NCBI GenBank assembly: GCA_036023115.1
Contig: JAYKKT010000088.1
Span: 2,746,001-2,810,000 of the forward strand
Source of the DNA: Brasenia schreberi
Lineage: Eukaryota > Streptophyta > Magnoliopsida > Nymphaeales > Cabombaceae
Direction: 5' to 3'
Length of the DNA: 64,000 bases
Shown here: piece after piece, positions 22,813-34,520 of the stretch
Layout of the letters: each line of letters opens with the position of its first letter
Numbering within the stretch: position 1 is the first letter of the stretch
Position numbers and translations under genes: made by a program
Notes under the pieces: model-generated
Database searches by the model: none
What the model was told of the DNA's origin: nothing
Seen by the model: the letters and a program-made list of their open reading frames with translations, nothing else

Positions 22813-24939
22813 CGGAAAAGCGAACCTCGATCCGCAAGATTGTTCGATTTTGCTCGACTTACGTGTTCCGCTGATAGTTTTTGGGGGATTCTGGCGACGG
22901 TTACTTGCCGGATCTCCGGAATCCTCCCCTGCAGATTGATTTCTAGGTCGCGATGCGATGATCTTTCTCTCTCCGATAGCGTAGTTTCCTTTTTGTTTTG
23001 TCTGATCGAGCAATGCTTTCCTTATCTTACAATCTACTCACGACCACTGCTTGCAGCGCTTCTTTCCCTTTACGCCTCTCTTTCGACAAACTTTTGTCAG
23101 CAGATTCCACAAAATTCCATTCGTTTTACACTAGTAACTTCTTGCTTGAGCTCAAGATATTAACTCCTTTTCACGATTGACGTGGAACCATCCTTCATGG
23201 GATAGTTTGCTCCCGTGATCTGAAAAATCCGCGCTCAAGCCGACTCCTCTGCTCTTTTTCCCCCAAAGATTTTTCTCACCGCCCTATCGATCTCATCCCT
23301 CACTTTTTTCCCATTGATCTGCCGAGTCCGTTTCTTCGGGATCCCGATCTTGGGGTCCTCCGTTTTGTTCCTTCCTTCTCGATTGTCGGCATCGGTGGAT
23401 AAAGCATCCAGCGCAACTCCGTTTCCACGAAGATCCTTCGGATTCGGAGCTCTCTCTCTTTGGGGACGCGTCTTTAGTTAAGCTTATAGTTTGGGCAGTT
23501 TGGGCGCGCCATCCGGGAGAGACTCAGACTCGTGAACGCCTCTTTTTCTCCCTCCTCCACTCTCACGCTTGTTTTTCACTCGTGTCGATTAATTCTCAAG
23601 CAATTCACTGCTCTCAAATCACTTGCAGGGCGCTCTCACGCCGTTGCCTTAGGTGAGGAGTTCGACTTGCATATGTGGGTGTGTATTAGGCTTCAACCTC
23701 CTTTGGTAACAAAGGAAATCACTTTCATATTGCACTCAGAGTGTTAGGTTGTTAGCTTACCGGTGAAGGCTCTTTGACGCCCACTTACAGGTGACCAGTT
23801 CTATTCCGTGTGTGTGTGTGTTGCTTCGGCTTCCTATCGTAAAAAGAAAAATCACTCGCATCTTGAGAGGGCTTAATCAGGTGGGGTATAGAGAAGCACG
23901 GGTCGGGCAGCGTATTGAACTCTTGACCTTTTGCCTGAGAACTAACTGTCTTGTTTGGCTTCTTTTTCTAGATTGAGTAAGCTCATATAGGCATATCCTG
24001 TTCTAGCCTGGAACGTGAGTTGAACCAAGTCGAAATCACGAGCTGAATTGACCAAAACCAGAACCAAACTGTAACCCAAGACTCCCACAATTCAGTTCCG
24101 TTTCCAACTACTTTTTGCAATTGAACCAAAATTGGGCCCCGTTGGAAACCGAAATCAGCGTAACCAAAGCCAGACCCAGAGAGGACCAGTAAGCTATCAT
24201 TTAGAGCTTTATATATATAAAGTTCATTAATAAGTGGCCCAAACAATTGTTTTAGTTTTCTCAATTTTTTGAAAGCTCAAGTTCGATCGTAAGATTCCAT
24301 AATCATAAAACAGAGTCTTCTTTAGAGAAGAAAAGCAAAAGAAAATGCTCTAAAAGGTCCGACCCTAGCAAACCAGATTTATATGAGCTCACGCCTATCT
24401 GGTTCTGATTGACCATTGTTTCGGTTCACGCACGGTTTTGATTCCGTGGAAGCTGAAACCAGAACCAAATTAGATCCCCAGTTCCGGATCTAGCAGTTCT
24501 GATTCCTGGTCCATTTGGTTCTGGTTGAAATCATCGAGCCAGTTCGAAACTGGTCACATCTAAGCACCATCATTGATTCATGGCTAGTTGTAGTCTTTAT
24601 TAGGCAGTCGAGCTGCAAGTTGGAATGAAAACTTAACCACTAAAATTGTTTTAACCTCAACCGATTTCTTTTATTTGTATTGTAAAGAAAATATTGACTA
24701 CATTTTACTGCATAGTGCCCTTCAGCCAAAATTTATAATTGTGAGCCTTGTATGACTTGACACGGCCAGTTCCGAGTAAACCAAAACCAGTATATCAAAA
24801 CTAGAGCACCTCAATCAGACTAGATCCTGATAGATTCTGATTATGGCTTGGACCTGTCAGTCCTGATTCCAGTTTAAACTAAGAAAATGAGAAAGATTTT
24901 TTTAATATTAAATAATATATAATAAAGATATTAAAATAA
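22813..24939. other. Upstream region of CML18-like gene, no gene recognised
   Basis: From 22813 to about 23760 the DNA is CT-rich and fairly GC-rich, as expected for a leader and promoter on the minus strand. From 24000 to 24880 it is AACC/GGTT-rich dispersed repeat (for example TGGTTCTGGTTGAAATC and GAAACCAGAACC). No coding frame is convincing. Confidence 0.5.
23872..23960 (-). mobile_element. Weak tRNA-like SINE candidate
   Basis: On the minus strand GTTAGTTCTCAGG (box A-like) is followed by GGTCAAGAGTTCAATACG (box B-like). The arrangement resembles the SINE candidates at 9650 and 53937, but identity is lower. Confidence 0.3.
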
Positions 24940-25134
24940 ATTGAGAGTGATAACAATAGATGAGAAGATATGAGAAAATCATTTAAGATAGTTTGATTAT
25001 ATAAAAAATTTAAAAAGAAAGAAGAACGTAAAAGTGTCGAGAGAAAATAACAAAGAATAATTTAGCTTATAATTATATTAATAATACATAATCGGGTTCT
25101 CCCACCCTATCTAGTATGAAAAAAAGCTTAGTTC
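24940..25134 (+). mobile_element. Decayed LINE 3' end (same family as PAP3 intron LINE)
   Basis: Aligns by eye with 20488-20745: GAGAAGATATGAGAAAATCA against the GATAAAATGAGAGAACATC region, then TAAGATAGTTTGATTATATA, AACAAAGAATAATTTAGCTTAT and the terminal CCCTATCTAGTATGAAAAAAAGCTTAGTT. There are many substitutions and gaps. Confidence 0.75.
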
Positions 25135-25466
25135 TTGATTCAAAAAGCATATACAAGATCTTTAAAATGGAACGGGAATTCCAATCTAGCTCCAGCTAGA
25201 CGGGAGGATGAACTGCGGTTCTTAGTAAGTAGTAACAGCTAGAGACGATTTGCGAACAAGTCTGATTCTGGATTGAACTGACACAAACCGAACATGTCTT
25301 TGACCGAGAAAGAACAAGAATATAGACATGAATTCACGGAAACTTATTTTAGTCTGATAAGCTCCAAACGGAGATCTCCTTAGCAAGACCATTCTCTACT
25401 GACAGAAAGAGAATTTACAGAAAGCAACAAACTAAACAAAAGACCTTTGCGAGAAAGCATGTGATG

Positions 25467-25875
25467 TCACCGCTTCACATAACCCAGTTGAGCATGACCA
25501 TAGATATGCCGACAATGGCTGCTTGAGCTATCCACAGCCTTATGTGGGGGCAGCATCATCCCTAGGCTCGTGCCTGGCTTCAGAAGCCTCATGTTCATTG
25601 GAGAAGCAAGCATGCGCCCGTCTGAATCGCGACCAGTGATCTTCCGGTTCATAATTCCATTAGCTCCTGTAGACAGCCGGGGATCTTTCGTCAGCTTTGC
25701 TGCAGGTGATTCTTGATAGTTCAACCTAGTACATTCACGCCGAATTTGGGCAGATGGTTTCATTCGGTCAAGCCATCGAAGAATCTTGTTGCCCAGACTC
25801 TTCCCAACATCTATGTCTCGTTGCTGGATGTTTCGGTGTACACTTAGAGCAACGTCAAAAATATTTCGAGTTCGC
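25467..25875 (-). CDS. Unrecognised protein, last exon
   Basis: An acceptor TTGTTCAG precedes 25875 and a stop lies at 25467-25469, giving about 135 residues. The upstream Met falls in the intron side of the acceptor, so this should be a terminal exon and not a complete gene. The sequence is basic and protein-like (NIFDVALSVHRNIQQRD, KILRWLDRMKPSAQIRREC, KLTKDPRLSTG), with no membrane segment. I do not recognise a family. Its other exons would lie at higher coordinates on the minus strand. One possible piece is the open segment around 26682-26750 (HFRVRWFAARGKASSDST), but phase could not be chained to it. Confidence 0.5.
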
Positions 25876-26692
25876 CTGAACAAGTAATAAAGGTATGAAT
25901 AACGTACAAGAGAAAGAAAATAACAAGTAATAAGTAGCTAGTGAAGGCATCTTCAAGGATCAATATATGTGTCTCCACAGCTTGATTGCAGAACAAACTA
26001 ATTATTCAAGCAGAGTTTTTAGAATATCAGAAGCAAAACAAAAAGAGCAGAGGAAGTGCAATGGAAGGCAAAGGACACCTAAATCGCAAACTTGACTCTT
26101 GCATCTCATTCACTATTGTATACCTATGAGCAAATTGTCTACTTGTTAGAAATTACCAACTGATCACAGTACTTCAGGAATGGTATAGAAATTAGAAACA
26201 GAAATAGGCTAGAGAGACAGGGAATCGGGCAGTCGTGGAAATGCTGTTGCAATAGTTACACAATAGTAACTAATGAGCACCAACCTCTTGCCTGATATGA
26301 ATGACCAAATGCATGTAAGAGTGCAAGACTAAGTTAACAAAAATGGCACCTGGTGAGCCATGAAAATCTGGAGCCGTGTCATCGAACATGAAAGCTGCAC
26401 AACATTGACAAGAATAATAACCAAATTTTGCGATGGAATGAAAGGATCATTGTGACTTGCAATAATGCACATCTACCGGAGCATCCATTAGGCCTTCTAC
26501 CTTTCCAAATACAATGACCAAAAAGTTATTATACCTTGGAAACCACCTGAAAAGAGCCCTTAATCCTGAGAAACTGGATCTACCCTCAGTCTTGTCTGAA
26601 TCATGAAAATTTCTAGACCTTAACATCTTAACGTTTAAAGAGATGCATGCAGCAGTACCAACAGCAACAGAATGAAGGAAACACCTAAAGAT

Positions 26693-26851
26693 GTTGAATC
26701 AGAGGAAGCTTTTCCGCGTGCAGCAAACCATCTCACACGAAAATGTAAGCTAAAAATGTATTCCATTTATATTTGAAACCAAACTAATAAGCTTGTGTTG
26801 AATCAGAGGAAGCTTTTCCGCGTGCAGCAAACCATCTCACACGAAAAATTG
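26693..26851. repeat. 51-bp direct repeat, two copies
   Basis: GTTGAATCAGAGGAAGCTTT through CAAACCATCTCACACGAAAA occurs at about 26693 and again about 108 bp later, with no differences seen. On the minus strand it is open as VRWFAARGKASSDST and the first copy is flanked by splice-like sites, so it might be a duplicated small exon. Confidence 0.85.
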
Positions 26852-27620
26852 AACCCAAAGAAATTGCTGAATCCACACATAAATATTATGATGATACCTA
26901 ATGAAGCTAAAACTAGCACAATATTGGTAGGGCCTACAAAGGCTCTGCAAGCCTGGGTGGATGGCCTGGATAAAGGGATTCAAGCTAAAGGATGTCAAAA
27001 GCTGGGTATACTGCACAGCTACATCCTACTCCTATGCAGATAGACGCCAAACTTGACTACTTGACACCAGGGCCATTTAGAAATCGAGTTGTTTCACTTC
27101 TTATGCTGCCAAAATGAAGATGAGGTTAAGGTCAGGGGGAGAGAAAATGATATTTGATTTTGAACTGACGGTAAAAATAAGCATGAAGACTAGGCAAATC
27201 AAGATTTTTCAAGAATCTGTTCATTCAGGATGCTCATATTCAACGGGTAAGCGTTCCTTTTACATTATGCATGACTTACTTGGACAAGATTTGTGCAACC
27301 GTTAGCACCAGAATGAAGTAACAGATGGAAAAAAGAGCACCCAAACACCAGTGTTTTTCAGCCACGATGGATAAAGGTTCATCAGTCCATCCCAAACAAT
27401 GTTGCCACAGGTTTCCTTCTTTAAATATTACCTCTACAGCTGACGACAACCTATTATATTACATGGAGACACCAATCACTTGCCATCATGCTTCAAATGC
27501 ATCACGAGCATACATTTCATAATTACTTGTTCCTTCAGAAAACAGAATAATCATAACTAGCCGTTGAATATCTAGGAACCAGTGATGATTGATAAAATCC
27601 TCCCAAGTCCTAACTAAAGC

Positions 27621-27786
27621 TGAAATTGAATTCCAAAACAACTGGGAGCTCTTCTTTCGTATCAAGACTCCTTTCACCTAACATGGGCCACTCTTGATGT
27701 CTCTGAAATTGAATTCCAAAACAACTGGGAGCTCTTCTTTCGTATCAAGACTCCTTTCACCTAACATGGGCCACTCTTGATGTCTC
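27621..27786. repeat. Exact 83-bp tandem duplication
   Basis: Unit from TGAAATTGAATTCCAAAACA to CACTCTTGATGTCTC, repeated at 27704-27786 with no differences seen. It is very recent or an assembly artefact. Confidence 0.95.
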
Positions 27787-28064
27787 AATATACGTTCATG
27801 TATAATTAAGATTCTCGATCCAACCTTCTCTGAGCAATACCAATCTATTTATAATATTTTGTATCGCTTCCGATTGTCTCTTTCCAAAACTTCAATTGTC
27901 TTCCACTTTTCCCAATTACTTGGAAACTTACATTGTTTCAACCTTTTTCAATTGTTGTAGGGTTCTATACAACATATATAAAATGAAGTTTCCCAGTTTT
28001 CCTTTAATTGTAAAAAGAAACTATAACCTTCATTTCTTAAAGAATCCTTTTCCCCAACCTCATA

Positions 28065-28165
28065 TTTGCATACACATCTCTGCAGCATGCAATCTCTCTT
28101 CTTAGTCATCCAACACTCAGCACCATATAAGAATATGGTCAGACGGTGGCCTTGTAGACAGCAAC
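28065..28165 (-). pseudogene. Short LINE reverse transcriptase relic
   Basis: On the minus strand the sequence reads AVYKATV, then after a frame change TIFLYGAECWMTKKRDCML. This matches the conserved YGAECW block near the C-terminus of plant LINE polyproteins. It differs from the RTE-like LINE ([10 protein letters not shown]), so it is another clade or a much older copy. Confidence 0.55.
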
Positions 28166-29299
28166 AAATCCAGAAAATAACCCCCAGGTATATGTTGCCT
28201 TCTGTATTACAAGCGAAAAATTCAAGTGCAGGCTAGACTTTTCCTAATTCAAGATTCGGTGGGAAAACTTTCAGGTTGGGGTGTTGCCCCACTGTGGGCT
28301 ATACATTTTTCTCTTTTAATTTTTTTGAAGCTTCCTGTTGCAGATGCCCCACCTCGCTCTAGATCTTATAGAAGTTTTCTATTGATCAAATCACTCTTTT
28401 GTTACATGATACATCACCATACCTCCGCTTAATCTACCAAGACCAACCCTGTCAGTTAGTATTTCTTCCAATCCACCATCCTTCGTATCGTGGATCCTGA
28501 ATATCAGAAGTTATGAAACACCAGAAATCAACAAAGAATACAATATAGTGGAATATAACAGGAAACAGTTGGAGGAATTTCCCAAAGCCATATTTGACAT
28601 AACAACATGCATCGAAAGGTCAACAAGCCTCGCATGACATATAGCTAGTTACAAGACTTAGAAGTGAAGGAAACCCCTAGACCTCCAATGAAGTTCCCCT
28701 AATAAACGTATACATGCACAACTTTTCCCTCCAAATATAGGATTTAGTGAAGATGGCCTTGTTAAGGACCAAGAGTATTACCATTAAAAAGCTCCAGCAA
28801 TGAACATTTTATCTAATGAATATAAGATTTTAGTATACAACAACAACAACAACTAAGTCTTTTCCCATACTAGACGGGGTCGGCTACATGGATTCTTTGT
28901 TTCCACATAGCCCTATCATGTGTCATCTTAGCAGTTAACACAGTTAACTCACAATAAGCTAGATCATTCTTTATTGTTTCTTTCCAACACTTTTGTGGTC
29001 ATCCTCTACCTCTTTTAATACTTTCAAATTTTAGTTTTTCATACCTTCTTATAGGTTCTTCTTTTGATCTTCTTTCTTAATGCTCAAACCATCTTAAACG
29101 ATATTCTCTCATTTTATCCTCTATTGGTGTTACTCCTAATTTGTTTATAATAACCTCATTATGTATTCAGTCTTTTCTTATATGACTACTCATCTATCTC
29201 AACATCTTCATTTCTGTCATAGATATCTTTTGTACATATTGATGATCAACTCATAACCATAAAACATGGCAGGTCTAATTGTTTCTCTATAATATTTAC

Positions 29300-29307
29300 C
29301 TTTTAAC
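29300..29307. repeat. hAT target-site duplication, left
   Basis: CTTTTAAC, exactly repeated at 32607-32614. The LINE sequence is restored if the element plus one copy is removed. Confidence 0.95.
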
Positions 29308-32300
29308 CAGTGTTATCTGACGCGTATCGTATCGTGTATCGCTAGGCTCCACGATACGGGTGTATCGTATCGTATCATACTTTAATATTAAAATAATACA
29401 AAAATTAATTAAAAATCAATAAAAATTAGAAAAAAATCAGGAAAAAATCAAGAAAAATCTGATAATTGCTTTAAATTCATATAATGTAAGTTTAGTACAG
29501 ATTGAGCATTCAACATTGAACAATTGTATCCAAATTTACATATTTTGAATCCAAAAAATAAAATACAAACATAGTTTACAGTACACTACAGTTACATATA
29601 ATGTTATATTTTACAAATCGTAATCAGGATCATCAACTAAATAATCTTCATCTTCTCCTTGTTACAGATCCTCATCATTATCATCAGCCACGCCCACACC
29701 TTCTTCTTCAAAATCAAATTCTTCATCTCCATAATGTTGTTGCGCTCCTTCCAAATTAATCCAGGCAACGTCTTCTTCTGTTAGGAGGGCATTTTCTTTA
29801 GTGTCTTCCATAACTCAATCTTCTAATATATCAAAATTATCCAAACTTATTGGATCAAACTGACTTTCTTCTCCATTTACTTTTTTTAATTGCCTACGAC
29901 ACAAACAAAGATAAACAATTAGTAAGTAATATTAACAATTGAAAACTGAAGTTAAATAATATTGAATTAAAAATTTGAAAGTAATACAACATTACCTTTC
30001 ACGAAGACGCATGTTACAACGAATATAAACCAAATCATTAAGCCTTTTGTGTTCCAACCTGTTGCGCTTTTTTGTATGGATGTGTTCAAAAACACTCTAA
30101 TTTCTTTCACAACCTGTTGCACTATAGGGTTGGCTTAAGACTCTGACTGCAAAATCTCTAAGGTTTGGACAATCACTTCCAAACCTATTCCACCAAACAT
30201 CTGTAAAAAAAATACAAACATTAGAGACATAATAATCCACAGTAATGTAAGATGCAACTTAAATATGAAAATAAACAATGTACCTGGACGCATTGTAGAG
30301 CGGTTGCGAATTGCAACAAGAAAACCCATCAAGTGAAGAGCATTATCATATATCTCCATCTCTCGATGTATCGCATCAGCTATGCTCTCATCAGGGACTA
30401 ATCTGTCGATGCATTCAATGATTCCTCGATTAACCTCACCGTCCTTTTTGAAGGTTACTGAGTACCTCAATGATGGGTTTAGATAGTAGGTTGCTGCATG
30501 AATAGACTTATGCAATTGTTTATTCCATCTACTATCAATTATTTTCCACACGGGCACATAATCTCTTTTTTTTCCATTAAAGTTATTTATGATTGCTTCT
30601 TTTGCCCTGTCCATGGCTTCATAAAGGTAGCCCATAGATGGTTTCTCCTCGCTGTCAGCCAATCTCAAAACTTTCACTAAAGGACAAGTAATTTTCAATA
30701 ATCTGATACATGCATTCCAAAATGAACTTCTAAAAACCGTTTCTGCAATCTCATTTAACTTTTTGTTCCTTCTGTTTTGAGGCAACTCTACAAATTGTTG
30801 CCACTCAGAGGAGAACATTCTCTTTAAAGCTTGCTTCTGTCTCACAATACTCTGTACAGATAAGAAGTTTGTCGCGAACCGAGTTGCAGCTGTGCGAAGA
30901 AGCTCTGCACCTTCTGTGTATCTCTTCATCATACACAAAACAAATGCATGGTTGTAAATGAATTTTGTAATATCTTGACAACACTCAATTGCTGCCTTTA
31001 TTTCATCCATCTCACCAATGTCCTCGAGGATGAGATCTAAACAATGGGTTGCACATGGTGTCTAATAGAAAGTCCCATAAATATCACTTTGTAGTTAGCT
31101 GCATTATCTGTAATCAATTGGACTACATTTTCTAGCCCAACCTCTTGTATAACCTTATCAAATTCCTCTCGTAGGATCTCTGCAGTGTGCCTCTCCTCTG
31201 ACATATCTAGAGATCTCAAAAACATGAGTCCTTTAGGATAATATATAAGAAAGTTTAGCAATGTCCTTCCTCGCCTATCGGTCCATCCATCTGCCATGAT
31301 AGTGCATCCTGTTTCCTTCCACGATTGTCTCAAAGTCGAACAATATTGTTGCACTTCAATCACGGTTTAATTTAATATCTTCCCTCTCAACTTCTGATAA
31401 GAGGGCATCCTGTATCCTGGACCAATGTTAGTAATTGCATCTGCCATTGCTTGAAAATGAAAACTTTTTGCTGCATTAAATGGAATGCATGCATCATAAA
31501 ACCATCTGCCCACTGCAAGGTCTGCTTGATCATGCAGTTGTTCTGAAGCCATAGCAGCACAAATTCCTGACTGAGCACCAGGTGTAGTGAAAGGAGGAAA
31601 GAACAAATGTATGCTAGAAGAAGAAGCTCTTCCTCTACTCCTTCCTGAACTTCCTCTTCTGCCACCTCCAAAGTCTTTAGCTGCAACCCTCTTTCCCCTG
31701 CTAGGTGCTCGCGAACTGCTACTACCAATATCTGTTCTAACATCTGAAGGCAAACTATCAGTGAATCCAACTCCAGTGACAGTAACATCATCAGCTTCTT
31801 CACACATCTGGAAATCATCCTTTTGTTGTCTCCTTTGTTGTATGCTCTCAATCATCTGCAAGCATTGTCATTTAATACCTTCTGGCACATTTCTAACTCT
31901 GCCTGTGCATGGAGCAACTTCTTTCTTGGTTCCTGCTAGGTGGTGTTTCAACCTTGAAATTCCACCACTAACCACCTTATCACAAAATAAACATCTAATT
32001 TTTAACCTTGAACCCTCAACTGGTATACCCCACTGCCATGCCGGATCATCAGACTTTGAATGAGAGTCTCTACCACCCCTTCCTGCCATCTGAATGGAGT
32101 ACTTTAATTCAAACAAAAACCTGAAAATAAAAGCACTTCGTAAATCCCCCAATCTTCAAATAACACTCAAATCGAGTGTCTCCCACTTCATGAATGCAAT
32201 AAAAATCATATACACGCACTTAATAACTTCATATTTTGTCATTCAAAAAAAAAAAACCGAAATAAAACAAAAAAACAATAAATATAAAGGAAAAAAATGA

Positions 32301-32606
32301 AAAAACATTAAAAATATACCAAAATTCGAGTTTGGAGGCTTGCACGAACACCGTAGGGCACGATTTTGGAGCTTTGAACACTAAGGAGGCGAAAACCGGC
32401 TCTTAGGGAGCTTGAGGAACCCAAGAGAAGAGAGGAAACCCACGAAAAATCGCGGGTTTCAGTCGGCCCGGGACCCTTTATAAGGGTCCCAGGGCGTATC
32501 GCCGGTATCGCACGATACGGTGCGATACGCCCACACCTGCGATACGGGGCCCCGTATCACGATATCGCACCGCACCGTATCGTATCGTGCGATACGAACA
32601 ACACTG
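29308..32606 (-). mobile_element. Complete 3.3-kb hAT transposon (coding genes broken)
   Basis: It starts CAGTGTTATCTGA and ends with ...AACAACACTG, the inverted form of CAGTGTT, and is flanked by exact 8-bp duplications, the hAT hallmark. Both subterminal regions (29320-29382 and 32492-32598) are dense in GTATCG/CGATAC words. Inside, on the minus strand, a BED zinc finger, a DUF659-like region and a hAT dimerisation domain are in order but interrupted by stops. With intact ends it could in principle be mobilised in trans. Confidence 0.93.
29640..32089 (-). pseudogene. hAT transposase, interrupted
   Basis: Order on the minus strand: BED finger (RCLFCDKVVSGGISRLKHHLAG, near 31980), Ser/Arg-rich linker, AVGRWFYDACIPFNA, then the DUF659-like core KETGCTIMADGWTDRRGRTL and NVVQLITDNAANYK, the MDEIKAAIECCQD segment at 31010 and RYSVTFKKDGEV. 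An intron (donor near 30284, acceptor near 30200) leads to the C-terminal VWWNRFGSDCPNLRDFAVRV and EHIHTKKRNRLEHKRLNDLV. Breaks are a TGA at 31865-31867, a TAA at 31364-31366, further stops around 31020-31060, a TAG where family members have the Trp of CERNW, and a TGA in the acidic tail exon (near 29828). At least two sit at expected Trp codons. Confidence 0.88.
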
Positions 32607-32614
32607 CTTTTAAC
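32607..32614. repeat. hAT target-site duplication, right
   Basis: CTTTTAAC, copy of 29300-29307. Confidence 0.95.
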
Positions 32615-32749
32615 TTTAATGGTATCTTTTTATCACAAAGAATGCTTGATGCTCCTCTCCATTTTAACAAACCAACATTAATTCTATGCGTAACATCTCC
32701 ATAAATTCTTTATCACTCTAAAAAATTGACCTTAGGTCAGTGTTATCCA

Positions 32750-33688
32750 TATCACAATCAATATTTGATCCTTCTTTCAAATATTGGGCATTTATAGGGT
32801 CTACTAAATTTCTGCCCTCAACATCAATAAACCAATATGCATTGTTTGTGGTTGTTTCCCTTACAACATAGGGACCATCCCACTTGGGCTGCTACTTTTA
32901 AAGTGGATGTGAGTCACGATGGTGGATGATTTTTAATACATGGTCTCTCACTTTGAAGTGGTGAGCCTTCATATGCTTTTCATAATATCGGGCTATCCTT
33001 TGCCGGTATGCATGTACATGATCCATGACAAGGAGCATCTTCTCATCTAATAGGTCAAGCTCAACCATTCTAACATGTTGTAAAGTCTTTATGGGAAGGT
33101 CGAGTGCAAGTGATGTATGAAATGAATGCAATTTGGTATAAATGAGAAGTATGACATTTGTACCATAGACCAACTCGAATGGTGTGACATTTGTGGGTGT
33201 TCGGATGAAAGTCCTATAAGCTCATAAGGCTTTATCAAGCTTTTCATGCCATGTCCTACCATTCTGTAAGGTTTTCTCAATGATGCTTATAAGAGTTTTG
33301 TTCGTGACTTCGGCTTGGCTGTTGCCTTGAGGGTAGTAGGGCGATGAGAAGTATTGAGTTATGCCATAAGCATTATATAACTTTTTCATCTTCTCATTCT
33401 TGAAAGGGGTGTCATTATCCAACATTAGGTCCCTTGGAACTCCAAATCGAGTCAAAATATTTTTCTTAATGAATGCCACTACATGTTTTCCTTGGACATT
33501 AGCCAAGAAGGTAGCTTCAACCCATTTAAAAAATATTCGGTGGCTCCTAAGATGAACCTGTGTCCATTGGATGCAGTTTGAGAGATGGGTCCTATGATGT
33601 AAACACCCACATGGTGAAGGGCCATGGACTCACAATGGAACCCCTCCCATTGTGACATAGCCTCCACATTCTCTATCGTGGAACTCAT
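32750..33688 (-). pseudogene. Tat-lineage integrase, broken into three frames
   Basis: The core reads across frames: VYIIGPISQTASNGHRFILG (33688-33479), then FIKKNILTRFGVPRDLMLDN and SPYYPQGNSQAEVTNKTL (33506-33222), then MVYGTNVILLIYTKL, RMVELDLLDEKMLLVMDHVH and FKVRDHVLKII (33173-32898). The C-terminal tail YVVRETTTNNAYWFIDVEGR extends to about 32760. Frame changes near 33490 and 33215 and a stop near 32898 show it is not functional. Confidence 0.85.
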
Positions 33689-33911
33689 GCATTATAGTTC
33701 TAACCTCATCAAGGTCTACACATCTCAACAAGATGCCGGTAAAACTCTTTTTGTAAAGAACCCCTCCCAAAATCATGTATCAGGTTGAAATTTTTTGAAA
33801 AAGTTTTATCCTTAGAGGAAGCAAATTCGAGAAATCCTCCATTTTCTAAGAAGTTTTTAATATCTTGAAACCAAGGTTTCTTAATAGAATTTTGGTCATT
33901 TTGGCAAATCT

Positions 33912-34202
33912 CTAAATCGTGGTAGATGGATTGGGTGAGTACCAGATTTTTAAGGATCGAGTTTCCATAGTGAGGTCGACTCTTAGAGATGAGCCTAGGA
34001 ATGAGAGGGCATCTGCAATGGTGTTATCCTCTCTACCTATGTGGGTGAGTGTGCATGACTTGAAGGAATCAATCAATTGAGTGGTAAATTCATGGTATGG
34101 TATGAGTTTTTCATTTTTGACTTGCCAAAGTTTTGAAACTTGGTTTATAACAAGCATAAAATCTCCAAAGACTTCAATACATGATGTCCCTAGATTTTTC
34201 AA
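33912..34202 (-). CDS. Tat-lineage second (archaeal-type) RNase H, fragment
   Basis: 96-residue frame with EVFGDFMLVINQVSKLWQVK, LIPYHEFTTQLIDSF and HIGREDNTIADALSFLGSS. The FGDS-LVINQ and R..N..ADAL pattern is that of the additional RNase H in Tat/Ogre elements. Its N-terminal part, about 34210-34500, is out of frame. Confidence 0.75.
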   Translation of the reverse strand: MKNLGTSCIEVFGDFMLVINQVSKLWQVKNEKLIPYHEFTTQLIDSFKSCTLTHIGREDNTIADALSFLGSSLRVDLTMETRSLKIWYSPNPSTTI

Positions 34203-34520
34203 ACTTTTTAGGCCTCGTATGAAAAATCTAATTGAATGGCGATTGGGATTTCTCTCTTTTTAGGGATATGAGGATGATTCCCACACCTGTCCCTTGTTGA
34301 TTCTTTGCCCGATCGAAATACATTCTCCATACTTGATCTTCATTAAAACAATTTGCTAAAACATGATTTTGAAATTTATTTGCAAAGATGCCTTCATCGG
34401 GTCATTAAGTATGTGATATGTATCTTCAAGAGGCAATTCAGCCATATGATCGGCTAGGGCTTATCCCTTAATGGAGTTTTGATGATAAAACTTTAAATCA
34501 TACTCCATTAAGAGGAGCTA

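Larger units (their letters stand above)
25876..28837. other. Probable introns or upstream DNA of the 25467 gene
   Basis: AT-rich, no complete gene. It contains a 51-bp direct repeat (26693-26743 and 26801-26851), an exact 83-bp tandem duplication (27621-27786) and a small LINE relic near 28065-28165. Confidence 0.5.
28838..32737 (-). mobile_element. Truncated LINE, minus strand, split by a hAT element
   Basis: Begins (on the plus strand) with CAACAACAACAACAACTAAG, the inverted tail of the LINE in PAP3 intron 2, and follows that LINE's 3' region backwards to 29299. After the hAT element it resumes at 32607 with TAACTTTAATGGTATC and runs to about 32737 (AAATTGACCTTAGGT). It corresponds to roughly the last 600 bp of the intact copy, with frameshifts. 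No target duplication was found at its ends. Confidence 0.85.

Noticed and set aside
22790..22837. N-terminal extension of the CML18-like protein
   Set aside because: The extra residues come from the GA-rich leader; the family starts at the downstream Met.
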